A stretch of DNA of 33,004 bases from Candidatus Peribacteria bacterium (GCA_943355155.1 CALREJ010000007.1:1-33004), one strand, 5' to 3'; positions 8,401-16,855 are shown, counted from the first letter of the stretch. The notes: generated from the sequence alone by a model not told the origin. Numbers and translations: made by a program.

Positions 8401-11400
8401 AAAAAATGTACGGAATTGATGGGTAAACTCGCACGACTCAAAGAAGGATGGAAAAATCTGGAAGGAAAACTTGCCGGAAAATTGGGGGCAGGAGGAAAAA
8501 AATTGATCGATTTCGCCAAAGAATTCGGAGATGAACTCACCGATGAAGTGCTTGAAACGGGGCTTGGCACAGCCATCGACAAGTGTACGACAGGACTCGA
8601 GGCATTTGATGTCATTGCGTCTGCCGGTGTCGGTGTCGTGATCGGCACTCTCAAAGGCACGCGTCTGCGTACGCGCAAAGGTGATATTAAAAGGACGATC
8701 GATGCATTTCGTTCAAGAGGATTGGATGCCACTGTCAATGAAGCAGGTAATGGGTTTATTGTGACCAGCGTTACGGGAGAAACAGTAACCATTCCTGTGG
8801 ACATAGATGCTCAGAATCCAGAAGGAGTTGATCGATCTTCTGAAGCCACTCCTGTCGAAGCAGAAACAGTGCCTCAGACGCCATCAGAAATCATTGCTGC
8901 GAAACGCATAGAAGCGCGGGTGGTTTCGGCTGATCCGGAGCATGCGACATACGCCCAAGAAAGCGCACGGGAGTCGTATGAAAGAAACGAAGTGGTGCAA
9001 CAGGCGAAGAGTGAATTACTTGCAGTCATCAATGAAAATTTCGACACAGACACAGCGCGTGAGCTGACAGAACTGACGGAGTACACGCTGACGCTCTACG
9101 TGAATACCGATCAGTATCACAGCGGTGAGCACATGCTCACGATGACGCGCGATATCATGGAGCTCGCACAGAAAGGAGGACTGGAACCCGATCGATTTAA
9201 AGAAGTCCTCAAGCGCGGGATCGTTTCCGGTCAGTATCATGACACGGGCAATGGTCGGAATCCCGATATCACGCCGGGGATCGATGAAGCCGCTGCAGCG
9301 AAGGTATTTTTGCGTGACGTTGCAGAGGCACGCAGGCTACAAGCTGCCGGACAGCCACTCGGAAGGCTAGCGGCACTGGGGAACCTTACAGATGCAGATG
9401 TGCGGCAGATTGCAGGAAATATTGTGGGAACGGTTTTTGCGGATCGCGTGTGCGATGCGGAATTTATTGCGAACCAAAAGTACTGCAGCGACACGGCACA
9501 GCTGCTGAGTGACATGGGAATCGAAACTGCCTCAACAGATCTATCGCAACTCGCACTGAACAACGAAGCACTGATTGTCAAAAATGCCGATATCCTCGCC
9601 TCGCTCAAACCGGAAAATATCCTGCGCAATGGCATGACAAATTTCAGCGAAGATACGCGAAAAGAAGTTGAGTTCTTACTCAGTGATGACCCTGCCGCGA
9701 AGCACCCGAAATGTATTGAACTCAAAGAATATTACCTCGCAGAGCTCGCAGCAGGTCGCCAGGTTGATCCGCAGGAATTCCGCAGACGTATCAACGACTA
9801 TCAGGCGGCAGACAAGACATTCCCGGGTTTCAAAATGCCGAACATCGGCAAAAATACAACAGACTATCGATCGGGCTTCAATGCGTTCCTGAAAGGGATT
9901 TTCACACGGCAACGCACGCCGCCTACTTTTGCGCCGGCTGCGACGGAGCACTTTGTTATTGCTCAACGTAGTCCGCTCATCGGAAACGCAGAGACGCAGC
10001 AGTACGGGAGAGAGCTTTCTGAAGCGGCTGGTAGAAAATTTGCCATCATCATAGAAAATGACGGACAACTGATTGATGCAATGCAGAATCTTCTCAGTGC
10101 AGATGCGCTCGGAAATCCTCAGCAAAATCTGATCGGCAGACCGCTCTCCGAGATCGCAGTCGCGCTCGAAGCGTCGATAGGCACTACGGCCTTTGAGCCC
10201 TACAGACAGGGATTTGAGAAGTATCGTGATCGCACGATCGCAACGATGTCACCGGAGCAGGTGAATGAAGTGTTTACATCTCTGCACACGCGGCAACTTG
10301 TGGAATTTGACCACAGTACACACGATGGCACTCTCAATGTGATTGCTGTGCGCAATAGGTCGGGAGCCAGCCCCGAGACAACGCAGGTAGCAGCGAATGC
10401 ATTGGTGCAGGACCGTGTATCACTCGCGAAAGCAGTGGGCGACCTCGCTACGCGCGCTGAAGCAGTTGCCCGCTACAATCAGCTGAGCGTCGCGTCCGGT
10501 GGAAAAACATTTTCTGAAGCAGACATCGTGAAAAATTGTGAAAAATTTGTGACGGTTGTTGCGGCAATTGAGAGCGGCGCAATTGGCCTCGAAGGAAACT
10601 ATGTGGGTTCCGCGATTCGTGATTTGAATAAATTGATGCCGGGTCTCGACATGGAAGCAAAACTTGCTCTCGATCGCACACTCCACGAAGCAGCGATGCG
10701 CAATGAAAATATCAAAAGAGAAGCAGCAGGTGGGGGAAAATTCGACACGCTCAAAGACTACATGGATTGGTTACTCAGTCCCGATCAGACAATCGAGGGA
10801 GGTCGTCCGGCGACACCCGAGGGGAAGTTTGCAGAAGGAGCGGAGGTGAATATCAGCAACCGTGCGGGCATTACGTCACGCCTGAATGGAGTTATTGATG
10901 CGATGAATGCCTATCCGGGCTCCATGATAGAAACTTTTTCACGTGCGAGTGTCGAAAAGGTTCTTGAACGACATCAGAATCCTGCAATCGATGCTATGGA
11001 TCGCACCATCCTCCTTGAAACAGCATCTGTTCTCGAAAAAATTATTCCTACCGCAGGAGAAAGTACGCTCCCGAGTACGGAACGCTGGAAAATTCTGGAA
11101 TTCTCCGCGCGCTACTTACAGGATTTTCGTGCGTCACCGAATTTTAAAGCAACACCTCAGCAACTTCTGGATCTTGTCGTCGGCAATGCAGTGAACCTGA
11201 GTCATCAGAACATTATGGATCACATGACGCTCGTCGGGTCGAGTCATGGCACGCTCCATGTGCTCAGAGGAAATGCCGAATTGCTTCACACAATTTTTGA
11301 CCAACTTGGTTTTACACCCGAGATGCGTGTGCTCGCTCTACAGGCAGATTTCAATCACGACGATGGTTACGGAAAACGCACACTTGTCGGGAAAAAACCG

Positions 11401-12741
11401 CAGGAAGGTGTGTTCGATAGTTCCAAGGATCATCCTCTGGAAAGTACTCTGCAAGTAGAAGCGAATCGCGAATGGTACGAGCAGATCTTTGGTCGGGATG
11501 GGTATATCACGATCCGCAATGCGGTGCTCGATCACTCGGATGCGATGGGGAAAAACGACAGACAATTTGAAAATTATGCGACGAAGCTCGACGTACTCGT
11601 CGATCCAAACGCACCGGCTGCCGATCGTGTCGGTGCAGCACTGGCACTCGTTGATTGTCTTGCGACGGTGAATAATTTAAAGACGTCTCCGCTCTTCCGA
11701 GAAAACCCCGAAATTCTCGCGACAATGGCACGTATTCAGCTTGTTCATAACCAAATGAATGTCATCACACATCGCATAGTTGATGACGCGAAAGCAAGAG
11801 GAGTAGATACAGCTGGTCAAAAAAAAGAGGTTCAACAATCTCGTGAGATTCAGACGTTACGTGATGAAGCAAAAGCTATGCGACAGTCTATGCAGCAGCG
11901 TATTGCCCTGATGGACGATATTCCCAAAGCGACAAAAGAGGCATATCTCAGGTCGCTCGACAGTACGATGCAGTGGGAACACAGTGATTTTGCTCTGTCA
12001 CAAAACTTCCAGATGCTCGCAGCGAGCTTGAACCCTGCTCTGAGTGTAGACGCAGATGGCAAAGTGCATGTGACGTACATTGTTGATCCTCACGGCCTTG
12101 CAACGATTGCTCAAGTTATGGATCCAAAAAGCGCGGAGAAATTCAGCAGAAAGGGAATTGAAAAAGCTGCCGAAGATTTCGGCGATCTCACACCCGGAAG
12201 TAAGGAGCGCTTTGAAACATTTATGCGCCACGCCATGAATCTCGAATCATCAGATCGTGCAAAGCAGAAAGAAGCAGAAGAGTATTTCGCAAAAAATAAA
12301 GGAGTAGAACATCTTGAAACGAATTCACGTCTCGTCATGGATCTCACCATAGGCAAAAACATTGAGTATAGGAGAGTACAGCAGGCTATTGATAATAGTT
12401 TGTACATCGATAGTATCCGCGGTTTTGCACGTGCCAATATTGATGCACTTATCAGAGGTGAGCCGATTACAATTGAGGGAATATTTGGGAATAAAGTGGA
12501 AATTGATGATCCGCAGGATTTCAATCGATACGCACAAAAACACATTGCAAGATATATAGAAGACTTGCCACAAGACTATGTCATGCACAATGCAGCAGGG
12601 CAGTACGTACCGGTTGTAGAAGCATTCGAAGAAGCCCGTGCGGCAGCAAAGGATGATCCCGTGACTTGGAAAGCATTTGCTGATAGAATGATACGAACTG
12701 CAGGAAGCAGAGCCCCTCTTAGCCGTCGCAGAGCAGCATGA
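5473..12741 (+). CDS. Giant 2422-aa protein: helical N-terminus, Gly/Ala-rich hydrophobic segment, two HD-phosphohydrolase-like motif sets
   Basis: Uninterrupted 7.3-kb ORF. Hydrophobic LLITIAAAVAATVYVIATFGTGALVLAAVAGAGAGLIGGELASEAVYY. HD-like set 1 YHSGEHMLTMTRDIMELA...GQYHDTGN. HD-like set 2 SHGTLHVLRG...NHDDGYG...DHSDAMG. Confidence 0.85.
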   Translation: MSPEQHFDRQDKDIQREQARVDALDKKTDQKIQTNKELTTTYIDRVNNVQGHLRDIQKKLTIRKDMRSPEWQKLENTSTKVATDMINALKIIDEKNVTEQADAFNAKVDEFLAEISGMETIILPETSTEKEAIPLSAEKIFNLWGITEKTTPDFQKKVAKAVENYGVDAIRRVQTSLALLQKLPPQIVKALFPELERLPSRGAVAGQLMFGTLDKASPLLQSPEERVRAAREKGNDQLSTLQDSLKEKQKEEADAVKILSTHTTESASDQKIQKDIRVVTGVRSQIKKLQQEMAPVGQRIVVLDLAMRQSAIADARSGGRSEEANRLTMRAWEEYGPDLQTMDPAFYEEVKTALGTLKQEKKLTAFEEKLYGKTYTYQQSLEAAVEKQNAMGDLPDVIDQLRANRPFTMSAITAGVDFFKDGLEVRNAKNDDISTVMKSYSYVTITSIDGTKITCALGTDGATALQKIPAGTKPILLRDVPGLNFRLDGKKSTIKSTQHFTCTNKEVLPSVLQKADIGYVDNQGKVVDSQGEQVDITALQDAEFVEKQIARQRAFTVRTYAAPNGTPLRDSKNQPFDSELFTLKTAAGKTYEGVMISASAKKKIAEVPPAGMTLVLKRPLENIQLSATRFEGGGRYSAPKTVRKVLLADTIEDTDLLYAKTEGDTLQMQSVNGEKLPDASIAQTEKQRDENTRDVLRSLDRDPAVQKMNSQAGGLQHTLVQLQDMLAAGGKGSKRQAFVDFARDAARPALDMINSPDTLQNLQELKGRLMLLRDSNTGIALSGLEQEIDQRLRAIDGFIAQIESGAVRNILQTVLDASKFDADTWKNWILNDGAKLLITIAAAVAATVYVIATFGTGALVLAAVAGAGAGLIGGELASEAVYYGNQFLSEDVRSGKVTFTERSAYGKAMSGVKIFDPATNTYVDMDFNRDVLSPYAQQFAISFATQLVTMGLVKVSASFTSKLVSNSKLVQQLADTKKCTELMGKLARLKEGWKNLEGKLAGKLGAGGKKLIDFAKEFGDELTDEVLETGLGTAIDKCTTGLEAFDVIASAGVGVVIGTLKGTRLRTRKGDIKRTIDAFRSRGLDATVNEAGNGFIVTSVTGETVTIPVDIDAQNPEGVDRSSEATPVEAETVPQTPSEIIAAKRIEARVVSADPEHATYAQESARESYERNEVVQQAKSELLAVINENFDTDTARELTELTEYTLTLYVNTDQYHSGEHMLTMTRDIMELAQKGGLEPDRFKEVLKRGIVSGQYHDTGNGRNPDITPGIDEAAAAKVFLRDVAEARRLQAAGQPLGRLAALGNLTDADVRQIAGNIVGTVFADRVCDAEFIANQKYCSDTAQLLSDMGIETASTDLSQLALNNEALIVKNADILASLKPENILRNGMTNFSEDTRKEVEFLLSDDPAAKHPKCIELKEYYLAELAAGRQVDPQEFRRRINDYQAADKTFPGFKMPNIGKNTTDYRSGFNAFLKGIFTRQRTPPTFAPAATEHFVIAQRSPLIGNAETQQYGRELSEAAGRKFAIIIENDGQLIDAMQNLLSADALGNPQQNLIGRPLSEIAVALEASIGTTAFEPYRQGFEKYRDRTIATMSPEQVNEVFTSLHTRQLVEFDHSTHDGTLNVIAVRNRSGASPETTQVAANALVQDRVSLAKAVGDLATRAEAVARYNQLSVASGGKTFSEADIVKNCEKFVTVVAAIESGAIGLEGNYVGSAIRDLNKLMPGLDMEAKLALDRTLHEAAMRNENIKREAAGGGKFDTLKDYMDWLLSPDQTIEGGRPATPEGKFAEGAEVNISNRAGITSRLNGVIDAMNAYPGSMIETFSRASVEKVLERHQNPAIDAMDRTILLETASVLEKIIPTAGESTLPSTERWKILEFSARYLQDFRASPNFKATPQQLLDLVVGNAVNLSHQNIMDHMTLVGSSHGTLHVLRGNAELLHTIFDQLGFTPEMRVLALQADFNHDDGYGKRTLVGKKPQEGVFDSSKDHPLESTLQVEANREWYEQIFGRDGYITIRNAVLDHSDAMGKNDRQFENYATKLDVLVDPNAPAADRVGAALALVDCLATVNNLKTSPLFRENPEILATMARIQLVHNQMNVITHRIVDDAKARGVDTAGQKKEVQQSREIQTLRDEAKAMRQSMQQRIALMDDIPKATKEAYLRSLDSTMQWEHSDFALSQNFQMLAASLNPALSVDADGKVHVTYIVDPHGLATIAQVMDPKSAEKFSRKGIEKAAEDFGDLTPGSKERFETFMRHAMNLESSDRAKQKEAEEYFAKNKGVEHLETNSRLVMDLTIGKNIEYRRVQQAIDNSLYIDSIRGFARANIDALIRGEPITIEGIFGNKVEIDDPQDFNRYAQKHIARYIEDLPQDYVMHNAAGQYVPVVEAFEEARAAAKDDPVTWKAFADRMIRTAGSRAPLSRRRAA

Positions 12742-13391
12742 TCAATATCCCCCCATCATCTTCGGCACAGGATACGATGGTCGCGCGGCTCGCTCAGCTC
12801 TATACGAAGCTGAAGCCACATGATGTGTCGGTTTTGAGAGAAAACAGATCTGCCATTCAGGACTTTCTTCGCCTTGGAAAGAAATGGGGATTTTTTGAAC
12901 TGAATGCAGCCTTATCAGGACAGGCTGGTTGGCAAGTTCTGCGCTACTTGAATGTCCCCGAATCACATCTTGCAGCGTTGATTGGTAGTAGAGGAGATGC
13001 AGACAGTCTTGCAGTGCTTGAAAGTCAAATTGATGAAGGTTTGCAGGATGACCCAAAATTCCTTGCGAGAATGTTGATTGAACGTACCGATCGTGAATAT
13101 CAAAAACAGGCTGCTGCGCAAGGCACTTCAGCCCTCACGTCTGGGAATGCAGCGGCTGATCTTGAAAAGGAAAGTGATCCTGCTCTTTTCCTTAGTCATA
13201 TCAATCTTTCTGCACCGAAAACATCTTTGCCGTCGTGGTTTCTCATCGTGGATAGGAATGAAATGAGCCCAGCCGACCTCGAAGCGATCTATGAACGGAT
13301 GGATCGGGAGGATGGGGATGCAGTTGTTTCTGGAGAAGGCCAAGTAGAACGTGCGCGCATTGCTGGAGGCTTGGATCAAATAGCAGCGTAA
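12738..13391 (+). CDS. Hypothetical protein, third gene of the giant-protein operon
   Basis: 217-aa ORF MINIPPSSSAQDTMVARLAQLYTKLKPHDVS...; ATGA overlap with the giant gene. Confidence 0.7.
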   Translation: MINIPPSSSAQDTMVARLAQLYTKLKPHDVSVLRENRSAIQDFLRLGKKWGFFELNAALSGQAGWQVLRYLNVPESHLAALIGSRGDADSLAVLESQIDEGLQDDPKFLARMLIERTDREYQKQAAAQGTSALTSGNAAADLEKESDPALFLSHINLSAPKTSLPSWFLIVDRNEMSPADLEAIYERMDREDGDAVVSGEGQVERARIAGGLDQIAA

Positions 13392-13417
13392 AATGTTCTA
13401 AAAAGATTTTCCCGACG

Positions 13418-13443
13418 GAGACGCCCCACCGGGTCGTCTCTAC
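13418..13443 (-). repeat. Solo REP hairpin (ACCCGGTGGGG type), 5 nt beyond the RAYT stop
   Basis: GAGACGCCCCACCGGGTCGTCTCTAC; minus strand reads GTAGAGACGACCCGGTGGGGCGTCTC. Confidence 0.85.
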
Positions 13444-13448
13444 GGTGT

Positions 13449-14078
13449 TCAATGCATGAATAAATCGTCGAATTGCCATTTTATTGGATTTTTCACAATG
13501 TATTCGCGGATACGAATCAGGTCAGATTCTGAACGAATAACGTGGTCATGAAAACGAGGTTGCCACGAAAAATCGTCGTAGCCCATTGTGCGGATGCGTT
13601 TGGTGCAGGTGGATTTGAATTGGTTGAGGATCATGCCGAGTGATCCGGATGGTGGTCGAGGGATATGGTTTGTGTTTGCCGTAGAGACGTGCGGCGCGCA
13701 CGTCTCCGTGGGTGGTGCGCACAATTTGTTCATTTCCGAGCTCGCGACATTCGACCCCATCGAGACGTCCCAACGGGTCGTCTCTACGCGGCGATGAATG
13801 ATTAAAATTCCATGTATGTGATTTGGCATCACAATCCATCTATCCAATGTGACGTACGGTCGAATGTCGGATGTTTTTATCCATTCCTCTGCCACAATGG
13901 ATCCAATCTCCGACAAACACATCATATAATTCTGAATATTTCCAAACCAACACATTTTCCCCTTCGTGCAGATCGTCACGAAATATGTACCTGCATCGGC
14001 ATAATCCCAACTGTGCTTTCGCGTAGATGGAATTCGATATCGATTCCTGAATAGCAATACATTGTCGTTCATATTCAT
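13449..14078 (-). CDS. REP-associated tyrosine transposase (RAYT, Y1/HUH), containing an internal REPIN
   Basis: ...HSWDYADAGTYFVTICTKGKMCWFG...LDRWIVMPNHIHGILII (HUH motif) ... SLGMILNQFKSTCTKRIR...FSWQPRFHDHVIRSESDLIRIREYIVKNPIKW (candidate catalytic Tyr). Start at 14078, excluding the REP-derived extension. Confidence 0.9.
   Translation of the reverse strand: MNMNDNVLLFRNRYRIPSTRKHSWDYADAGTYFVTICTKGKMCWFGNIQNYMMCLSEIGSIVAEEWIKTSDIRPYVTLDRWIVMPNHIHGILIIHRRVETTRWDVSMGSNVASSEMNKLCAPPTETCAPHVSTANTNHIPRPPSGSLGMILNQFKSTCTKRIRTMGYDDFSWQPRFHDHVIRSESDLIRIREYIVKNPIKWQFDDLFMH
13681..13787 (-). repeat. Full-length REPIN inserted in-frame within the RAYT gene
   Basis: GTAGAGACGTGCGGCGCGCACGTCTCC...CGAGACGTCCCAACGGGTCGTCTCTAC; inverse orientation of 1941-2047, 107 nt. 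Encodes VETTRWDVSMGSNVASSEMNKLCAPPTETCAPHVST in the RAYT. Confidence 0.9.
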
Positions 14079-14082
14079 AACC

Positions 14083-14108
14083 GTAGAGACGTGCGGCGCG
14101 CACGTCTC
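14083..14108 (+). repeat. Solo REP hairpin (GTGC-GGCGC-GCAC type) 5 nt upstream of the RAYT start
   Basis: GTAGAGACGTGCGGCGCGCACGTCTC; perfect GAGACGTGC/GCACGTCTC stem. Confidence 0.85.
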
Positions 14109-14243
14109 CGTCCGAGGCAAAATTATCTCAAGCGCATGTGGATTTTTCCTTAGGAAATAAACAAAACAGGCGTTCTTCTATTGGACGGAACGCCCCGATG
14201 ATGTACACTGCCGCGACACTTCCCGATTGCTATTTGCCTCATC

Positions 14244-14269
14244 GAGACGCCCCACCGGGTCGTCTCTAC
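14244..14269 (-). repeat. Solo REP hairpin (ACCCGGTGGGG type) in the uvrB 5' region
   Basis: GAGACGCCCCACCGGGTCGTCTCTAC, identical to 13418-13443; ends 22 nt before the uvrB ATG. Confidence 0.85.
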
Positions 14270-14291
14270 GCATGCTTTCATTCCACCTCAT

Positions 14292-16274
14292 ATGAGCAAA
14301 TCCAAACCCTTCCGCCTCGTAGCCCCCTTCACGCCCACTGGCGATCAACCGGCTGCGATTGGAAAACTGATCAAAGGGCTCGAGCGAGGAGAGAAACATC
14401 AGACACTCCTTGGTGCGACGGGAACAGGAAAGACATTTACGATGGCGAATATTATTCAGCATGTGCAGAGGCCGACGCTTGTCCTTGCGCATAATAAAAC
14501 CTTGGCCGCGCAGCTCTGCAGTGAATTCCAGGGATTTTTTCCGGATAACGCCGTGTCGTACTTCGTTTCTTATTACGATTACTACCAACCGGAGGCGTAC
14601 GTTCCGCACACGGATACGTACATCGAAAAAGATGCATCGATCAATGAGGAGATCGACAAGTACCGCCACGCTGCAACGTACAATTTGCTCACACGCAAAG
14701 ATGTCCTCATCGTCGCATCCGTCAGCTGTATCTACGGCCTTGGAAACGTGACCGACTACGAAGCCCTCGCGATCAAGCTCACGCGCGGGGACAAAATCCA
14801 GCGAGACACCTTGCTCCGCCGTCTCACGGATATTCAGTACCGCAGATCGAACATGGAATTCAAACAACGCATGTTCCACGCCCTCGGCGACACGGTGGAA
14901 ATTTTTCCGCCAAACGCGGACACCGTGATTCGGATCGAGATGCCGTTTGATGAGATTGAAGTGATTCAGGAAGTCGATAGTTTCACCGGCGAAGTGATCG
15001 AGGAATTACAGGACGTGACGATTTTCCCTGCAGCGCATAATGTGACATCCAAGGAAAAAATCGATCGCGCGGTCGAGGGAATTCTTACTGAAATGAAACA
15101 GAGTGAAGCGGAATTTCTGAAGCGCGGCGAGCATGCAAAGGCAGAACGCATTCGTACGCGTACCGAATATGACATCGAAATGCTCAAGGAAACGGGCTAC
15201 TGCACGGGCATCGAAAACTACGTTCGTTACCTCGAGGATTCCCCTCCAGGCCGTCCTCCTTCTACTCTTCTCGATTATTTCCCCAAAGATTATTTGGTGA
15301 TCGCAGACGAAAGTCACATCACGATTCCACAAATCGGCGGCATGTCCGAGGGAAACTATTCACGTAAATCCACTTTAGTCGAATATGGATTCCGCCTTCC
15401 CTCCAGTCACGACAATCGCCCGCTGAAATTTGCAGAGTTTGAAGAGCGCGTCGGTCAGCGGATTTATGTCTCGGCAACACCGGGAAAATATGAATTTGCA
15501 AATACCCCAAAGGAAAATCTCGCCGAGCAAATCATCCGCCCAACAGGGTTGCTCGATCCGGTTGTCACGGTGAAGCCAACGAAAAATCAGATCGATGACA
15601 TCACGAAGGACGTCAACGACACAATCAAAAAAGGCGAGCGCATCCTTATCACCACCCTCACGAAACGCTCCGCGGAAGACCTGACCAAATACCTTAAAGA
15701 CGGCGGCTACAACGTGCAGTACATCCATAGTGACGTCGAAACACTCGATCGTATCGAGATCCTCCGCCAGCTTCGCATCGGCGATATCGATATCCTCGTC
15801 GGTATCAACCTGCTTCGTGAAGGACTCGATCTGCCGGAAGTGAGTTACATCGCGATCCTCGATGCAGACAAACAAGGCTTCCTCCGCTCACGCGATGCAC
15901 TCATCCAAACCATTGGTCGCTGCGCGAGAAACATCAACGGTCACGTCACGCTCTTTGCTGACAAAATGACAGACGCGATGACGGCCGCTATCGGCGAAAC
16001 GAACCGCCGCCGCGCGATCCAACAAGCCCACAACGAAAAGCACGGCATCACCCCGCAAACCATCATCAAAGCGATCCACGACATCGCCGACGAATCACGC
16101 AAACTGGAACTCCGTCGCCCGAAACACGATCACCAAAAAATCCCCAAAGATGAACGGAAGCGCTTCATGGAAGAACTGGAAATGCAGATGGATATTGCTT
16201 CGCAGAACTTGCAGTTTGAACAGGCGGCGGATTTGCGTGATGAGATTGAGTTGCTGAGACGTGAGATGGCGTAA
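14292..16274 (+). CDS. uvrB: Excinuclease ABC subunit B
   Basis: FRLVAPFTPTGDQPAAI...LLGATGTGKTFTMANII...YYDYYQPEAYVPHTDTYIEKDASINEEIDKYRH...; C-terminal UVR motif FEQAADLRDEIELLRREM. Confidence 0.97.
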   Translation: MSKSKPFRLVAPFTPTGDQPAAIGKLIKGLERGEKHQTLLGATGTGKTFTMANIIQHVQRPTLVLAHNKTLAAQLCSEFQGFFPDNAVSYFVSYYDYYQPEAYVPHTDTYIEKDASINEEIDKYRHAATYNLLTRKDVLIVASVSCIYGLGNVTDYEALAIKLTRGDKIQRDTLLRRLTDIQYRRSNMEFKQRMFHALGDTVEIFPPNADTVIRIEMPFDEIEVIQEVDSFTGEVIEELQDVTIFPAAHNVTSKEKIDRAVEGILTEMKQSEAEFLKRGEHAKAERIRTRTEYDIEMLKETGYCTGIENYVRYLEDSPPGRPPSTLLDYFPKDYLVIADESHITIPQIGGMSEGNYSRKSTLVEYGFRLPSSHDNRPLKFAEFEERVGQRIYVSATPGKYEFANTPKENLAEQIIRPTGLLDPVVTVKPTKNQIDDITKDVNDTIKKGERILITTLTKRSAEDLTKYLKDGGYNVQYIHSDVETLDRIEILRQLRIGDIDILVGINLLREGLDLPEVSYIAILDADKQGFLRSRDALIQTIGRCARNINGHVTLFADKMTDAMTAAIGETNRRRAIQQAHNEKHGITPQTIIKAIHDIADESRKLELRRPKHDHQKIPKDERKRFMEELEMQMDIASQNLQFEQAADLRDEIELLRREMA

Positions 16275-16342
16275 GTCTACGGTGTTCCTGTGTGTCACCC
16301 TAGCAATATCATTCTGAGCGTATTCGAAGAACTGGCGAAGGG

Positions 16343-16398
16343 TTGGAAAAGCAGCGGATCTGCGTGATGAGATAGAACTGCTGAGACGAGGGATGTAA
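16343..16398 (+). pseudogene. Orphan duplicate of the uvrB 3' end (UVR motif relic)
   Basis: gcagcggatctgcgtgatgagatagaactgctgagacgagggatgtaa mirrors gcggcggatttgcgtgatgagattgagttgctgagacgtgagatg at 16224; reads VGKAADLRDEIELLRRGM*. Confidence 0.78.
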
Positions 16399-16426
16399 CA
16401 AAGGAGAAGTGAGATGGGAACGTCAC

Positions 16427-16855
16427 TTAATTTCTCTCAATCATTTGTGATGCTGTAGCGATCCAATGGAATTGGTGAATTCCATCTGTGTAATAAAATC
16501 CGGAATAGGTCTCTGTACCGACGAGCACTTGTTGCATCGACGCATTTGAACTCGGCCAATTATCCTTCGCCAACACTGTTCCATCAAATGTCTTCAAAAC
16601 CTGCAAAGCCACCGGACCTCTATAAGATCGATTATCGGTAACGGGCTGGATACCACAAACTCTGAATCCAAATTTACCATCTGGGCTGATATGTTGAGTA
16701 ACAACTCGATTGTCTGTGGTCTCATTTCCATAGCCTGCACATTCCTGTGGCCATTTGTATACGATATTTGGAGTCTCGCTTTCAGGTTCGTCATGCGCTC
16801 CACAACCCGTGACCAAGAGACAAAGACTTATCAAAATAAAACCATATATTTTCAT
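16427..16855 (-). CDS. Putative lipoprotein
   Basis: MKIYGFILISLCLLVTGCGAHDEPES...; lipobox LVTGC. Confidence 0.65.
   Translation of the reverse strand: MKIYGFILISLCLLVTGCGAHDEPESETPNIVYKWPQECAGYGNETTDNRVVTQHISPDGKFGFRVCGIQPVTDNRSYRGPVALQVLKTFDGTVLAKDNWPSSNASMQQVLVGTETYSGFYYTDGIHQFHWIATASQMIERN

Noticed and set aside
8274-8804. 176-aa minus-strand ORF within the giant gene, and other antisense ORFs there
   Set aside because: Low-complexity Ser/Val-rich antisense shadow of a strongly coding plus frame.
13546-13839. 97-aa minus ORF overlapping the RAYT
   Set aside because: Alternative-frame reading through the REPIN; lacks RAYT motifs.
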